Source: Tubiluchus corallicola
Taxonomy: Eukaryota > Priapulida > Priapulimorpha > Priapulimorphida > Tubiluchidae
Assembly: GCA_030141605.1 (NCBI GenBank)
Contig: JAQGDQ010001861.1
Location: forward strand, 1-23,159
Direction of reading: 5' to 3'
Length of the DNA: 23,159 nucleotides
A program made the position numbers and the translations under genes. Positions 1 to 12,089 of this stretch are shown here, in pieces. Positions within the stretch are counted from its first letter, which is position 1. Each line of letters begins with the position of its first letter. The notes below the pieces were generated by a model. That model ran no database searches. It was not told the DNA's origin and was given only the letters and a program-made list of their open reading frames with translations.

Positions 1-71
1 TTAGAAATTATAATCTAGGCTGTCTATGATACTGGCACCGCCGTGTTATCGTATAGGCTAATATTACGTTA

Positions 72-613
<542 letters not shown>

Positions 614-1906
614 TAAGGTGCAATTTAGGGCCCCTTAATTGGTAACATTTGATGAAAAAAACCTGTTTTTTCTATACAATTGTGTTGAAATACGTTCTAA
701 TTTGGTTTGCAATAATTAGTAAAATACTGGTATTTCTTAAATAGTATTTTTATTTACAAACAAAAGATAGATATTACAAAGAATTTGTAATAAGTTTACT
801 TGAAGCTATGTAAACGTCGCTAAAATATAGTAAAAAAGTGTGTAAAGAATGAGTAAAAAATATTCAAGACGGGTGGCTCCGTCTGAGGGGCCTATAATTT
901 CATTAGAAAAAGGTCCCGAAGAGTCTTAAACCGTCCTGGGTACTAGCCCTAGTTTACATCATGTAAAATGTTCACAAAACAAACATGGAAACATAGATAT
1001 AGTTTCAACATTGAAATACGCAATTTCTGTATTACAATTCTTTAACGTACCACAAACGCTTTAATATCAATTCAAGATATATTCACTTATTTCATTCATC
1101 CGATAAACATTGAGTTTACCTTTTTCACTAAAATAATAGGATATTAAGCTAATAAAAAGATTAAAACATTGATTTATTTCATTTGTGAAATGGTCCGAGA
1201 CGTCTAGCCAGTAGATTAACAACAAACTCTCTGTATTTTCACTCTTGTTTTACAAGAATAACACACGACCATTATGATCTAAATAATCTATCTAGGTTTC
1301 AAATACAGCAAGTGACCGAAATACGATTGTTTCAGAGAGAAATCTTTCGCTTTTCCCCCGCTCGGGGTTTTGCATTGACTGTGAGGTTTATGGGTCAGTT
1401 TATAACGAGCATCGCTTTCTTAGACCTCAAACATAGAAATCGTTTTACGACGCAGAACAAAAGCGCCGCGCGGCGGTTTTTCTTTAAACCATAATTTTTA
1501 TTGCGAGTTTAATTGCAGTTGATTTTGTAACCATATAATTTCGAAAAACTTGTTAAATCGTGTAGAATTTGGTTTATAAGCGCCATATTTGCAATCTCAT
1601 AAACGACTGCTCACGTAAATTCGGCATTTTGATAAAAACTCATGCCAGTTAGATTGTGTGACACTTCGAAATATTGATTTTCTGTTTCTTCGAAAGTCAC
1701 AAGTGTAAAGTAGTAAACTGTCGGTAGTTCCAAGTAACTACTTTAGTGTTTTGCAGTAATTTGGTGGTAAACTCCTCCTTTTGTTTATTTACATAGCAAT
1801 TACTGCAAGCTGACAATTTTGTAGAGTTAACAAAATGAATTGAATTAAATTAGTACAAAAAACGTGCTTCAACTGCAAAGATCTGTTTAGGGTTGATATC
1901 GCTAGT
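614..1906. other. AT-rich stretch without a recognisable gene
   Basis: This is AT-rich single-copy-looking DNA. A 60-codon open frame at 1312-1494 has no recognisable domain, and its start would be GTG. A GC-rich patch at 1462-1477 contains the palindrome GCCGCGCGGC. It runs into GGTTTTTCTTTAA at 1475-1487, which read on the opposite strand (TTAAAGAAAAACCGCC) resembles the TTAA-element termini described elsewhere. No partner end was found, so this may be a solitary or decayed terminus. Confidence 0.6.
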
Positions 1907-2533
1907 TTAAAGGAAGACAAGATGATTTTTCATACACTACCCCATTTTCAAGTCCCATAAAAAGTATACATTTTAACACAATTAATACTGCAAAAGCGTT
2001 TCTGATAATTAAATAATAGATTAAAAACTTAATTAACGGCGGGCGAGCCCAACTATTGATGACATCACAAACTAACATAATTTTCAACAGCAAAAATATT
2101 CCACGAGCGTGTTGCATGTGTTTACGAAAGTGAAAATTGAAGTACAGTGCTACTGTAAGATATTCAGTGTGTTGTTCTAAAACTAGGCAAGTTTCAAGAT
2201 AAAAATTCAAATTTCAAATTTACCGCTGTGCTCACGCATGAGCTGTCGAACGTGTGCAGTTCGTCACAAACTAACACATCTGAACTGAGAGGTACAGCAC
2301 CTGTTTTCTGTGCAATGCGTTTCCGAAATGCAGGCGCTAGTGCCCGTCTAACTAGCGAATGGCGAAATGCATGTAACAGTGAAGAACTAGTGGCGTGAAC
2401 ATGAAATTGTGTTTGTGTGGTAATAATTCTTTCACGTAAGTCTTTTTTGAAAAAAAAGTATATTTCCTTTCAATATTTTAAACAGTAGATTGTTTTGACC
2501 TACAGCTTAAGATCGGGTCAGGTTTTGCTTTAA
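1907..2533 (-). mobile_element. TTAA-bounded non-autonomous DNA transposon, copy 1 (reverse)
   Basis: The element is bounded by TTAA on both sides. Read on the minus strand it starts TTAAAGCAAAACCTGACCCG and ends ATCTTGTCTTCCTTTAA, giving imperfect inverted termini. Over its whole length it matches the element at 7415-8029 in opposite orientation, and homology stops at the TTAA on both sides. A 102-codon open frame (1902-2210, minus) is shared with that copy but has no recognisable domain and no transposase motifs, so I do not call a gene. It contains TGACATCA at 2060-2067. A piggyBac-like mobilising enzyme is inferred only from the TTAA target; the termini do not match the usual piggyBac CCC start. 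Confidence 0.75.
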
Positions 2534-4054
2534 CCAAACTTATATGTACATTAAACAGTACACATATGTATATACGCTATATTTAATATAATAAAATTTA
2601 AGCACGTGTAATTTACCTAATCAGTGCTCATTAAATGTACCCAAAAAATCAACCTGGTTTCTTAGTTACTTATAAATTTGACTAAAAATATATGTACTTG
2701 TCCCAGTCAAATTTTGGCGAATATAATGATTAGTTTACAAGTTTCTGAAAATGCTAAACTTTTAGTGAGTGCAGCCTTTATAGTAAACATGTTTGCATGC
2801 ACAAGTTTTGCGTGTTCAAATTTTCACATAATAAGCACGTTTAAAAACAAACAAACATTTCAAGGTTTTTCTCAAATCACACTTGGCATTGGTGAAGTTG
2901 TCGCATCCGGGCATTTGCAATTAGTGCTCAAGTTTTGACGAGGGAAAACCAGGGTCGAATTAAGACCCCCTAGTGATACGTGATCAGCTGTCGCCTCCTC
3001 TTAGTTTGCAAGGTAGTAGCGAAAGTGCTTGTCAGCTGTCCACAATGGTGCTGACCTTCTATTGAAGCATACTCACCTGAGGTGGGGGGGGGGGGATAAA
3101 GGAAGGATCTTTGGCGGCAAATGAACAAAGAAATTCGTAAATTTCCCATGAGTACAATGGTGCAGAAGGTGCTGTATGTGTTTGTTGTGTTGACAAAAGG
3201 TATGACAGTAGAACATACTTTAAACGTTTATTGATACAGATGTTTTCACAGAAATATAGGTAAAATAATGTCTGCATATAATGTCTTGTGAAAGCCAACA
3301 GGTAGTACAGGTTATAGCAAAACTAGAGCAACCGTATCTATGAGGTTAAACCCATTTTCAGAATAGGTAACAGATAGATAGAAACCATATCTACTACAGT
3401 AATAGCGGTTTTACAGGTTATTAATCTAATTGCAAATTAAATGTATTTTTTATGATTTGCGGTCGTTCACAACGACAGTGTTGCAAGTATAGGCATATTT
3501 ACATTTGACAAGCTAAACGGGACTAGGAGAATTTTGTATGCAAAGAAAACATCTCACACAAAGAAAACAGTTTCACAAACTAGCAAGTTTACTTTATAAA
3601 GGTGGGCAGAGTATCATGACTCAAGAGAAAAGCATTGACTTTTACTTTAATCGAACTTGGTTTGTAATTGCATTACTGCAAACAATTTGCAGTAGAAGTC
3701 ATGTTTATTATAGTTCTATATGATGTATTGTGACCTTGTGCAAGAGGAAGAACACATTGTAACTTCACTAGTGAACTAAGAACTGATGATGAAGCAGATT
3801 TTAGTTCTTTAGATGCCTTCATGGATTCGACTCCACCCAAACTACTCGCCACTGTATGGAATAATTGTCTTTCTAGGGCAAAGAAGTTAAATAAGCAGTA
3901 ATTTGCCACGTTTTGTGTGTGTAATAGTTCATTTTTTATTTTTGTTCTATAGTAAAGTTAAACGACTTGCTTTTTTCTGGACATAAAATGGATGTTGTTA
4001 TTTTACTAGTAACATGCCTCACTCCGTGTAACAAGATAATCTTTCTCAATAAAT
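2534..4054. other. Unassigned AT-rich stretch
   Basis: No supported gene. An 86-codon frame at 2678-2938 and several 60-80-codon frames on both strands lack recognisable domains. There is a run of 12 G at 3084-3095. Around it, 2940-3180 is less AT-rich and has two short near-repeats (AATGGTGCTGACCTTCT and AATGGTGCAGAAGGTGCT). Nothing else was identified. Confidence 0.55.
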
Positions 4055-4356
<302 letters not shown>

Positions 4357-5118
4357 TATTTTCAGTCCTGTGACAACCTCGGATTATAGCATCAATGTAA
4401 AAAATTACTGTAGTTTTAAGTTAGTTGTAATTTCAACAACAGCTGAACGCGTGTCAAGTTAAACAACCTCGCTACGTAACTCAGACCTGAACTGCTGCGC
4501 CAAGTTAAACTCATAAATTAATTCCAGATAACCATTTACCGGGTCTTGTTTGTTCTGCTAATTTTTCACCCTCCTTGTACAAGGTGTTAATAAATAAAGG
4601 AGGCGCGACTCGCCGAGCGGAACCGTTTAATTGAACTGATACTGAATTCATTTAACACGCTCTACATTCGTTCAATGAACACAGACTGTTCACTACTACA
4701 AATTGAACTACTATTCGTTTATAATTGGCCTAGAGATAAGGCCTTTGTATTTATAAATGGACTGTTTCCTGGCGCGTATTTCTCACACAATGAGGTATGT
4801 AATTAAAATTACACGGAAGTAGTAACTCCTACCGGAAAGAATTGAAATCACTGATAAATCTGACGGTAAAGAAATAAAAGTAGGGCCTACATCAATATCC
4901 GTACGCCACTGTGCACTACATCTTTGAACAAGAAAGAGCACACATAAGTGTTTGTGTCAGAGAGCTCGTAATAAGTGATATACTAAAACTACATACATTT
5001 TCATTTTAATGGATTTTTGCTATATGTTTTTAGCTAATGTTAAAACATAACTTGGCAATTTGAGCGTGACAAAATCGTTATAAATAAGATGATATAATCT
5101 AAGCTCACGTCTTTCCAT
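4357..5118. other. AT-rich stretch without a recognisable gene
   Basis: No coding frame of note. There is a small GC-rich patch near 4600-4625 (GGCGCGACTCGCC, able to form a four-base-pair stem). Nothing else was recognised. Confidence 0.55.
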
Positions 5119-5578
5119 TTAAAGGAAAAGACAAGACTTATTATAACAACTGAATTTGGAGAAAACTGCCTTTAAAGCGTAAAGTTCATTTATACTGCCG
5201 CTGTATCCAAATTTCAGGTGGTAGTTGTTCGGTTGAAAATTGTGACGTAACTGGTGGACTTCGTAACTTTCCGTAAGAGCGTGCTGGTTAAACTAACACA
5301 AACTTTTGCAACTTACCGAATGTTCATGCAAAAATATAGCAAAATTACCTATCTTTCGTAAATATTTTTGAGGGAAATTGACAACGCGTTGCTTGGTGGA
5401 AAATGGGTATTCAAGATGGAAGCATGGAGTGTTCAAGATGGGAGCGTGAAGTGCTCACAATTTTAAAGTGATTTTACTAATTACACGAGGTGCTCGTCAC
5501 AGTTTTATTACTAAATACTTCTAACATGTTTCGCAAACATTTAATAAGCCTAACTTCCTAGAAAGTTTGTTCTTTTAA
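5119..5578 (+). mobile_element. TTAA-bounded non-autonomous DNA transposon, copy 2
   Basis: The left end is TTAAAGGAAAAGACAAGACT. The right end read in reverse is TTAAAAGAACAAACTTTC, a gapped inverted terminus. The interior matches 12866-13540 in the same orientation, for example AACTTTTGCA, the ATGTTCA-GCAAAAATAT block and AATAAGCCTAACTTCCTAGAA near the right end. It carries TGACGTAA at 5243-5250. There is no coding frame. The interior differs from the 1907/7415 pair, so it belongs to a second subfamily with similar termini. Confidence 0.7.
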
Positions 5579-5725
5579 GAAATACTTTAAGTTTAAGCAT
5601 TTCGTTTGTTCAAGACTTAAAACTTACAGATTTAAATCTTGAACAGTTGAAATGCTTAAAGAATTTTAGAGACACATATACACGATATGTACACGTTGAC
5701 ATAGATGCTAGACGACATAGTAACC

Positions 5726-6275
<550 letters not shown>

Positions 6276-6882
6276 AATTATTGAATGTAATCAAGGCAGA
6301 GGGGTTAACGCAAATGCACACCGTAATTAAAGTGATGCAAACAATCTTAATTAGCTGTAATCTAATTACGATTATTTTGATTCGATTTGGAGGAAACGTG
6401 TGCAAAAAGCAAAACAATCCTCCCTCACATCCTGTCAAAGTTAATTACTCTGTTACGCCCATCCTGTCATCAGAGCCTAAACGATGATAATTATGATACT
6501 CTTGTCCTTTAATTAATCCAGGTAATCTGAATAAATCTTATACTTTACAGCACAGGCCAAGGTTTGAGTATGTACATCGCGATGTTATTGGCAGGTGTGT
6601 AATCCGTGAGGTTAATTTCCTTCTGGTTTTTCGCTTTCGGTTTGAACTTCTCAGTAGGAGTCTGTCAGAAGCGAATGAACGGACTACTTTCTCTAAGGTT
6701 AAACACAAAATTAATTGGCATTAAAACGGTCAAAGCTCTGCATTAATGGGTCACGTGGGATTGCTGTAAGACGTTTTGATACAAATGGATTTAGACAGGG
6801 GTTGTATAGGTTAGTATTGTGGTAAACAGGGTTGTGAGTAAACAGGGTTGTTTACTTCGTGTTGTTTATGATACGTGTACAG
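6276..6882. other. AT-rich stretch without a recognisable gene
   Basis: No gene recognised. CTTGTCCTTTAA at 6501-6512, read in reverse, resembles the left terminus of the TTAA element at 17226 (TTAAAGGACAAG). I found no partner end, so it is noted only as a possible solitary terminus. Two short GTAAACAGGGTTGT repeats lie at 6822-6851. The last eight bases (6875-6882) are the target duplication of the adjacent hAT element. Confidence 0.5.
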
Positions 6883-7382
6883 CAGGGGTGTGCAAATTAT
6901 CTGACTAGCTGGGCCATATTAAACTTTCCCGCAATTCCTGGGGGCCACAGGCAGTTTGATCAAGGAGCCCAGTACAGAAAGGCGTAATAAAGATTTTTTT
7001 GCACCCGACCTGCGTACATCATTACTACTACACTCAAGAAACTATTTTAGAAGTTATTAAAATTTATATTACAAACCACATATTTCTACTTTCAGGACAG
7101 ATAGTGGTAATTTCATTACAATGCATATTAGTAATGTGTATCACACAGTCTGTGTAGTACACTGACATTAAGCTACAACCATCTTGTAAGGGTTAATGGC
7201 ATCCGATCTAGTAGAAAAAACTACCCGCACTATCTTTGGGATCGTGGCACAAGCTTCAGCTGGATACACTCAATTAATCGCCCCGGCCGCACTTTCATTA
7301 GGTTGACAAATCTCTTCGCGGGCCGCACAAATTCACTCGGCGGGCCGCAAGTGGCCCGCGGGCCGCAATTTGCACACCCCTG
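6883..7382. mobile_element. hAT-type MITE, 500 bp, intact ends and 8-bp target duplication
   Basis: The element begins CAGGGGTGTGCAAATT and ends with the exact reverse complement, giving 16-bp perfect inverted termini. It is flanked on both sides by the identical octamer GTGTACAG (6875-6882 and 7383-7390), the 8-bp duplication typical of hAT transposons. The right part is rich in GGGCCGC motifs, a feature often seen in hAT elements with CAGGGGTG ends. There is no open reading frame, so it must have been moved by a hAT transposase supplied in trans. Perfect duplications and termini suggest a fairly recent insertion. Confidence 0.93.
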
Positions 7383-7414
7383 GTGTACAGCACGTTGCTC
7401 GGGTCATCACAGTA

Positions 7415-8029
7415 TTAAAGCAAAACCGGACCCATCTTAAACTGTAGGTCAAAACAATCTACTCTTTAAAATATTGAAAGGAAATATACTATTTTTTCAA
7501 AATTTACTTACATGAAAGAATTATTACTACGCAACGCGTTCGCGTCACTAGTTCTTCGCTGTTAATTGCATTTCGCCATTCGCTAGTTAGACGGGCACTA
7601 ACGTCTGCATTTCGGAAACGCATTGTACAAAAAAGGTGCTGTACCTCTCATTTCAGACGTGTTAGTTTGTGATAAACTAGACACATTCGATGTCTCATTC
7701 GTCAACACAGCGGTAAATTTGAAATTTGAATTTTTATCTCAAAACTTGCCTAGATTTAATACAGCACACTGAATATCTTACAGTAGCACTGTACTTCAAT
7801 TTTCTCTTTCGCAAACACGCGCAACACACTAATGGAATATTTTTGCTTTTGAAATTTGTGTTAGTTTGTGATGTCATCAATAGTTGGACTCGTCCGCCGT
7901 TAATTAGGTTTTTAATCTATTATATCATTATCAGAAATGCTTTTCCAGTACTAACTGTGTTGAAATGTATATTTTTTACTGTATTTGGAAATGGGGTAGT
8001 GTATGAAAAATCATCCTGCCTTCCTTTAA
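7415..8029 (+). mobile_element. TTAA-bounded non-autonomous DNA transposon, copy 3
   Basis: The left end is TTAAAGCAAAACCGGACCCA. The right end is ATCCTGCCTTCCTTTAA. It is the inverted homologue of 1907-2533; by eye most positions agree. A shared frame of about 100 codons (from 7726, plus strand) is open in both copies but shows no domain. It carries TGATGTCA at 7869-7876. It lies 25 bases after the hAT target duplication. Parts of its interior (AAAATATTGAAA near the left end, CCGTTAATTA and AAATGTATAT near the right end) also match the element at 20769-21278, linking the three copies into one family. Confidence 0.78.
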
Positions 8030-8249
8030 GGCTTGACGCAGGCCTAAATTGAAACAAGAGTTACCTTTTAAAACAAACAATAGATGCAGAACACAAGTAA
8101 TTTTGATTGTTCATTTCAAAAAGAAACAAACAGCTTAGGTAGTCATAGTAACAAGAACGCTTAAGTGAAAGTGAACTGCCCCAATGACCTACAATTTAAA
8201 AGAAAACGATACTCTTTGCAGTTTTGCTGTATGTTACGTACGTATGTAT

Positions 8250-8675
8250 GTTCTTAGCTCGCTTTTTTCCTCTTGTTATCTTCGTCGTTCGTTTGTTCAT
8301 TCCTTCTTTCTAACTTTGCTACTAACTTCATTTTAGAATCTTTGTTTCTTTTCGTTTTTCTTGTCTTCATTTATGTTTCTTTCTTATTTTCTCTTGATTT
8401 TTCTGTTGTTTGTATTTTATTCCCCTTTCATTCCTTTCGTTTTCATTTTCATTTTTGTGTGTTTTTACTTTTTTCTTTATCTCTGTCTCTTTTTTCTATT
8501 TTTTTTCTGTCTGTCTGTCTTTCTGTCTTTCCTGTATTTCCTTTCTTTTCCTTTTTTTATTATTCTTTCGTTACCTTCTTTCACCGTTTCTGTATTATTT
8601 TTCTTTTCATTTTTCCTTAGTTTCTTTTTCTCTTCACCTTAATTCTTCCTTCTTCTTTTTTCTCATTTCCTTCAT
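8250..8675. repeat. Imperfect polypyrimidine region on the + strand
   Basis: About 420 bases are dominated by T and C in irregular CTTT, TTTC and CTGT patterns without a strict unit. The three overlapping Phe/Ser/Leu-rich frames here follow from composition and are not genes. Such strand-asymmetric tracts can adopt triplex structures; that is inference. Confidence 0.85.
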
Positions 8676-8690
8676 AACGTCAAAATAAGT

Positions 8691-9040
8691 AGTACATCGA
8701 TCTATACCCATTTGCCGAGCACTACATTCAAACGGTAACTTAAACAGTTTTCTAATTTAATTAATGTATGTAATGCAACTCTCATATCTTCGTTTTCTTC
8801 AAGGTTTTTATTTCCTGCATTTATGAATTTCTTAATTGATAGAGATTAAATCATTTCAGTATAATTTATATAATCCTTTGATAAACATCTTTTAATAATA
8901 AACAATTATGGAGTATTGTTCCGTTGAACGCACGACAGTAAGCATGAAGATCACTTATCTAATCGGATTAAATAAAAACGAACACACCTATAATCTAAAA
9001 TAGTTACTTACAAAAAACACACATGGACACAATACAGTAA
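8691..9040. other. AT-rich stretch without a recognisable gene
   Basis: No supported feature. Its right part probably belongs to the LINE remnant that follows, since KHTWTQYSKA-like residues can be read in another frame just upstream of 9041, as if a frameshift had occurred. Confidence 0.4.
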
Positions 9041-9202
9041 AGCAAAACAGCAATCAACTTATGGAGTTCAGCATCCTTAATTATAAAATCAAAAGACAGA
9101 TTAACAACATTTAAAACAGAACTAAAAAACAAACTCCTGATTCACAAACGTCCCTTATATAAAAACGATAGAGTAGAATTCATCAGAAATTGGAGAATAT
9201 AA
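9041..9202 (+). pseudogene. Degenerate C-terminal tail of a non-LTR retrotransposon reverse transcriptase
   Basis: A 53-codon frame closed by TAA at 9200-9202 reads SKTAINLWSSASLIIKSKDR, followed by LTTFKTELKNKLL. This matches the general pattern at the very end of LINE reverse transcriptases of the CR1/L2/RTE type: a Leu-Trp-x-x-x-Pro-like turn, then a short spacer, then SLxxFKxxLKxxLL. The usual proline of the LWNxLP motif is Ala-Ser here, and an in-frame stop lies directly upstream (9038-9040), so it is a truncated, decayed copy. The family is a recognition from pattern only. An unrelated short frame cannot be excluded. Confidence 0.5.
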
Positions 9203-9392
9203 AAAAACGCGTAACGCTTTAGACTCATAAACTCATCATAGTATAAGTGTCTGTACTATAAAAATAGTTCACTATAAAAATTATTTAGATAATACTATTA
9301 TTTAATAATAAAATTTAAATAATATTAAATTAATAGTAATAATAATAAAATTAATAATACTATTTACCTAATAAAGTTTTTTGCTCTAATTA

Positions 9393-9585
<193 letters not shown>

Positions 9586-9625
9586 CAATCTTTATTGCAA
9601 AAATTATACACTAGTACAGAGTAAA

Positions 9626-9863
9626 ACAAATTACATCATACATAAAAATGTACGACTTGTATGGAAGCTTACAAAAACTATCAAAAAGTATTAAAATTCA
9701 CAATTTCATAAGTCACCATCATGTAGGCAAATTTGTAAATATGTAATATAGTATTTTAATCTCTTTATTCTTACAATTTTTAACTTACACTAACTGACAC
9801 AACAGCACACATCAGTCTGTCACTGACTGGATATATACTGATTTTATGTATGATGTAATTTGT
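9626..9863. repeat. Nested 22-bp perfect inverted repeat
   Basis: Bases 9626-9647 (beginning ACAAATTACATCATACATAA) are the exact reverse complement of 9842-9863. They lie inside the larger palindrome, between its two microsatellite tracts, and may be the remains of a once continuous longer inverted repeat. Confidence 0.85.
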
Positions 9864-9870
9864 GTAGATT

Positions 9871-9872
<2 letters not shown>

Positions 9873-9939
<67 letters not shown>
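9873..9939. repeat. (TG)n microsatellite
   Basis: About 33 uninterrupted TG units end four bases before the right arm of the palindromic element begins. Confidence 0.98.
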
Positions 9940-9944
<5 letters not shown>

Positions 9945-10364
9945 TAGAGCAAAAGCCTTTATTAGGTATATAGTATTATTAATTTTATTATTATTACTAT
10001 TAATTTAATATTATTTTAATTTTATTATTAAATAATAGTGTTATCTAAATAATTTTTACTGTTTAAAATGAACTAATTCAACTGGATTTCTAAAACTTGC
10101 ACCGCTCTGCCAAATAATTTTCGTTAACCTTTCCCCTGGGATCGCTCTTCCCCACTTACCCCTACCCGGAGGTATGTTCAGGGCTGTTAATGATGATTAG
10201 TACAGCGTCATCAGGACTTTCTCACCAGTCATAAACGAATTATTCGTGGATTATCCCTCGGGTGGTGACATAAAGACATTATGAATAGTCAGTTTTACCT
10301 TGAATAACTGTACTGTCTCAGTCACACCAAATGACAGTAAGTCAGGGTCTACTTAGTCTAGCCA

Positions 10365-10460
10365 TGTCACTTCATACAGTGAACTAGAATAACTGAACTG
10401 CTGTTGATAAATTGTCACTTCATACAGTGAACTAGAATAATTGAACTTCTGTAGATAAAT
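10365..10460. repeat. 48-bp tandem duplication
   Basis: Two adjacent copies (10365-10412 and 10413-10460) begin TGTCACTTCATACAGTGAAC and differ at only a few positions. No coding frame is involved. Confidence 0.9.
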
Positions 10461-10490
10461 AGGTTTCGACTGTCCCTAATTAAGATGAAT

Positions 10491-10688
10491 TATACCACTG
10501 CTTCAGGAACAAATTATGTGCCTCCTGGCAAGAGTGGCAATCTTCAATGCACCATTTGTCCAGATTGGTCATAATTCATCTGATACGATAAATCTGTTAA
10601 AGATTTATGGTCACCTTGGACAAATGACGCGTTGAAGATTGCCCCTCTTGCCAGGAGGCGGATAATTTGTTCCTGAAGCAGTGCTATA
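10491..10688. mobile_element. Foldback element with about 72-bp inverted arms
   Basis: The arms 10491-10562 and 10617-10688 are near-perfect reverse complements; each reads inward from CACTGCTTCAGGAACAAATT. The central 54 bases separate them. The ends TATACCACTG and CAGTGCTATA would allow a TA target site, as for Tc1/mariner-derived MITEs, but this is inference. A second inverted pair (10484-10494 / 10571-10581, AGATGAATTAT) lies across the left boundary and competes with the main stem. A small inner stem (ATAAATC/GATTTAT) lies in the loop. The 64-codon frame starting at 10681 is not convincing. Confidence 0.85.
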
Positions 10689-11277
10689 CAATACATACAT
10701 CGAACACTTACAAAACTTTGGTCTAATAAGAAATAATGGCGCCATTGCTACCACAGCTATCCTCACTGCAAATGTTCCTGGTGAGGCAGCAGCGACAGTA
10801 CAAGAATCTGGCGACAGTGGCTACAGCAGTGTGATGATACTGTTGCTACTTTTGCACGTGGACAACTGTTCGTGAAGGGAATTTTTGTTGTCCCAGTTTT
10901 TAAAAAGAAAAAAAATCAGATTTGAGAAGAACTTTCGTCTTCTTTTCATTTATTATTGTGCAGAAATGCTCTAGTCTTTTTCTTAGTGACAAATAATACA
11001 TTTTAGTCTCACAGCCAGGCTATTTGTCAACCTAAGAAGGTTTTTATCTTACCTTGTCGGCGGCACACAAAAGCCAATCACCTGTTGATTAACCCAGGTT
11101 AGTCCAGAAGGCGTAAGCGGTTGAAAAGGTGAATCTAAGTAGTTAAAAATAGTTTAACCAGTTTAACAATGTGCACGAGAACTTTTTGTAGGTGAATGTG
11201 GAATTTGTGTCGCGTTGCTTATAGACAGTTACTTTGTTATTCGTTATTAGTGAAATGAAAGAATGAACTAGAATTGG
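10689..11277. other. Stretch without a recognisable gene
   Basis: No supported gene. Two small potential hairpins can be seen: GAAGAACTTTCGTCTTC near 10927, and a 9-bp stem TGACAAATA/TATTTGTCA around 10988-11029. Confidence 0.5.
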
Positions 11278-11910
11278 TGACCGGTAATAAAGTCTCTGGT
11301 TGTAAAGTCACAGGTAAAAAAGTCACAGGTAAAAAAGCCACAGGTAAAAAAGTCACAGGTAAAAAAGTCACAGGTAACAAAGTCACAACTAAAAAAAGTC
11401 ACAGGTAAAAAAGCCACAGGTTATAAAGTCACAGGTAAAAAGTCACACTTAATAAAGTCACAGGCAACGAAGTCACTGGTAATAAAGTCACAGGTAAAAA
11501 AGTCACAGGTAACAAAGTCACAGGTAAAAAAGTCGCAGGTAAAAAAGTCACTGGTAATAAAGTCATAGGTAAAAAGTCACATGTAAAAAAGTCACAGGTA
11601 AAAAAGTCGCAGGTAAAAAAGTCACTGGTAACAAAGTCACAGATAAAAAGGTCACAGGTAAAAAGTCGCAGGTAATAAAGTTACAGGTTATAAAATCAAG
11701 GTAGAAAAGTCACAGGTAAAAAAGTCACAGATAAAAAGGTCACAGGTAAAAGTCACAGGTAATAAAGTCATAGTTAAAAAGTCACAGGTAAAAAAGTTAC
11801 AGGTTATAGAATCAAGGTAGAAAAGTCACAGGTAAGAAAGTAACAGGTAAAAAAAATCACAGGTAGTAAAAAAGTCACAGGAAAAAAGTCAAGGAGAAAA
11901 AGCCACATTT
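11278..11910. repeat. 15-bp minisatellite (GTCACAGGTAAAAAA)n, about 40 degenerate units
   Basis: Units of about 15 bases share the core AAGTCACAGGTAA. They vary mainly in the A-run (AATAAA, AACAAA, 4 to 7 A) and at single core positions (GCCACAGG, GTCACTGG, GTCGCAGG). Because the period is a multiple of three, a KVTGK-type peptide can be read for short stretches, but one-base length changes in the A-run break every frame, so it is not coding. The array decays toward the right end. Inverted copies of the same unit follow at 11958-12015. Confidence 0.95.
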
Positions 11911-11957
11911 AATTTTGGCCTTAGGTTACTTTAGGTTAGGTTATGGTTTCTTTTTTT

Positions 11958-12015
11958 CCTGTCACTTTGTTCCTGTAAGTTTTCTGTGAGTTTTATACCA
12001 GTGACTCTTTTACCC
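11958..12015 (-). repeat. Inverted degenerate copies of the 15-bp minisatellite
   Basis: Read on the minus strand this segment shows the sequence of cores GAGTCACTGGTA, ACTCACAG, CTTACAGG and AAAGTGACAGG separated by A-rich spacers. These are about four diverged units of the neighbouring array in opposite orientation. About 45 bases separate the two orientations, so a hairpin between array and inverted copies is possible. Confidence 0.65.
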
Positions 12016-12089
12016 GTATTCTTTGAATCGTGGGGAATCACTAGACTAACAGATAGCGCAGCGATTCCATCTTCCCCATAAAAAACACA

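Noticed and set aside
2678-2938. 86-codon frame
   Set aside because: No domain, no homologous copy in the window and no convincing splice or start context.
6501-6512. CTTGTCCTTTAA as the right end of another TTAA element
   Set aside because: No matching left end was found between 5579 and 6500; kept only as a possible solitary terminus.
10681-10875. 64-codon frame
   Set aside because: It starts inside the foldback arm and shows no domain or splice support.
11920-11946. Interstitial telomere-like repeat (TTAGGTTACTTTAGGTTAGG)
   Set aside because: Only about three imperfect units with inconsistent spacing; chance is likely.
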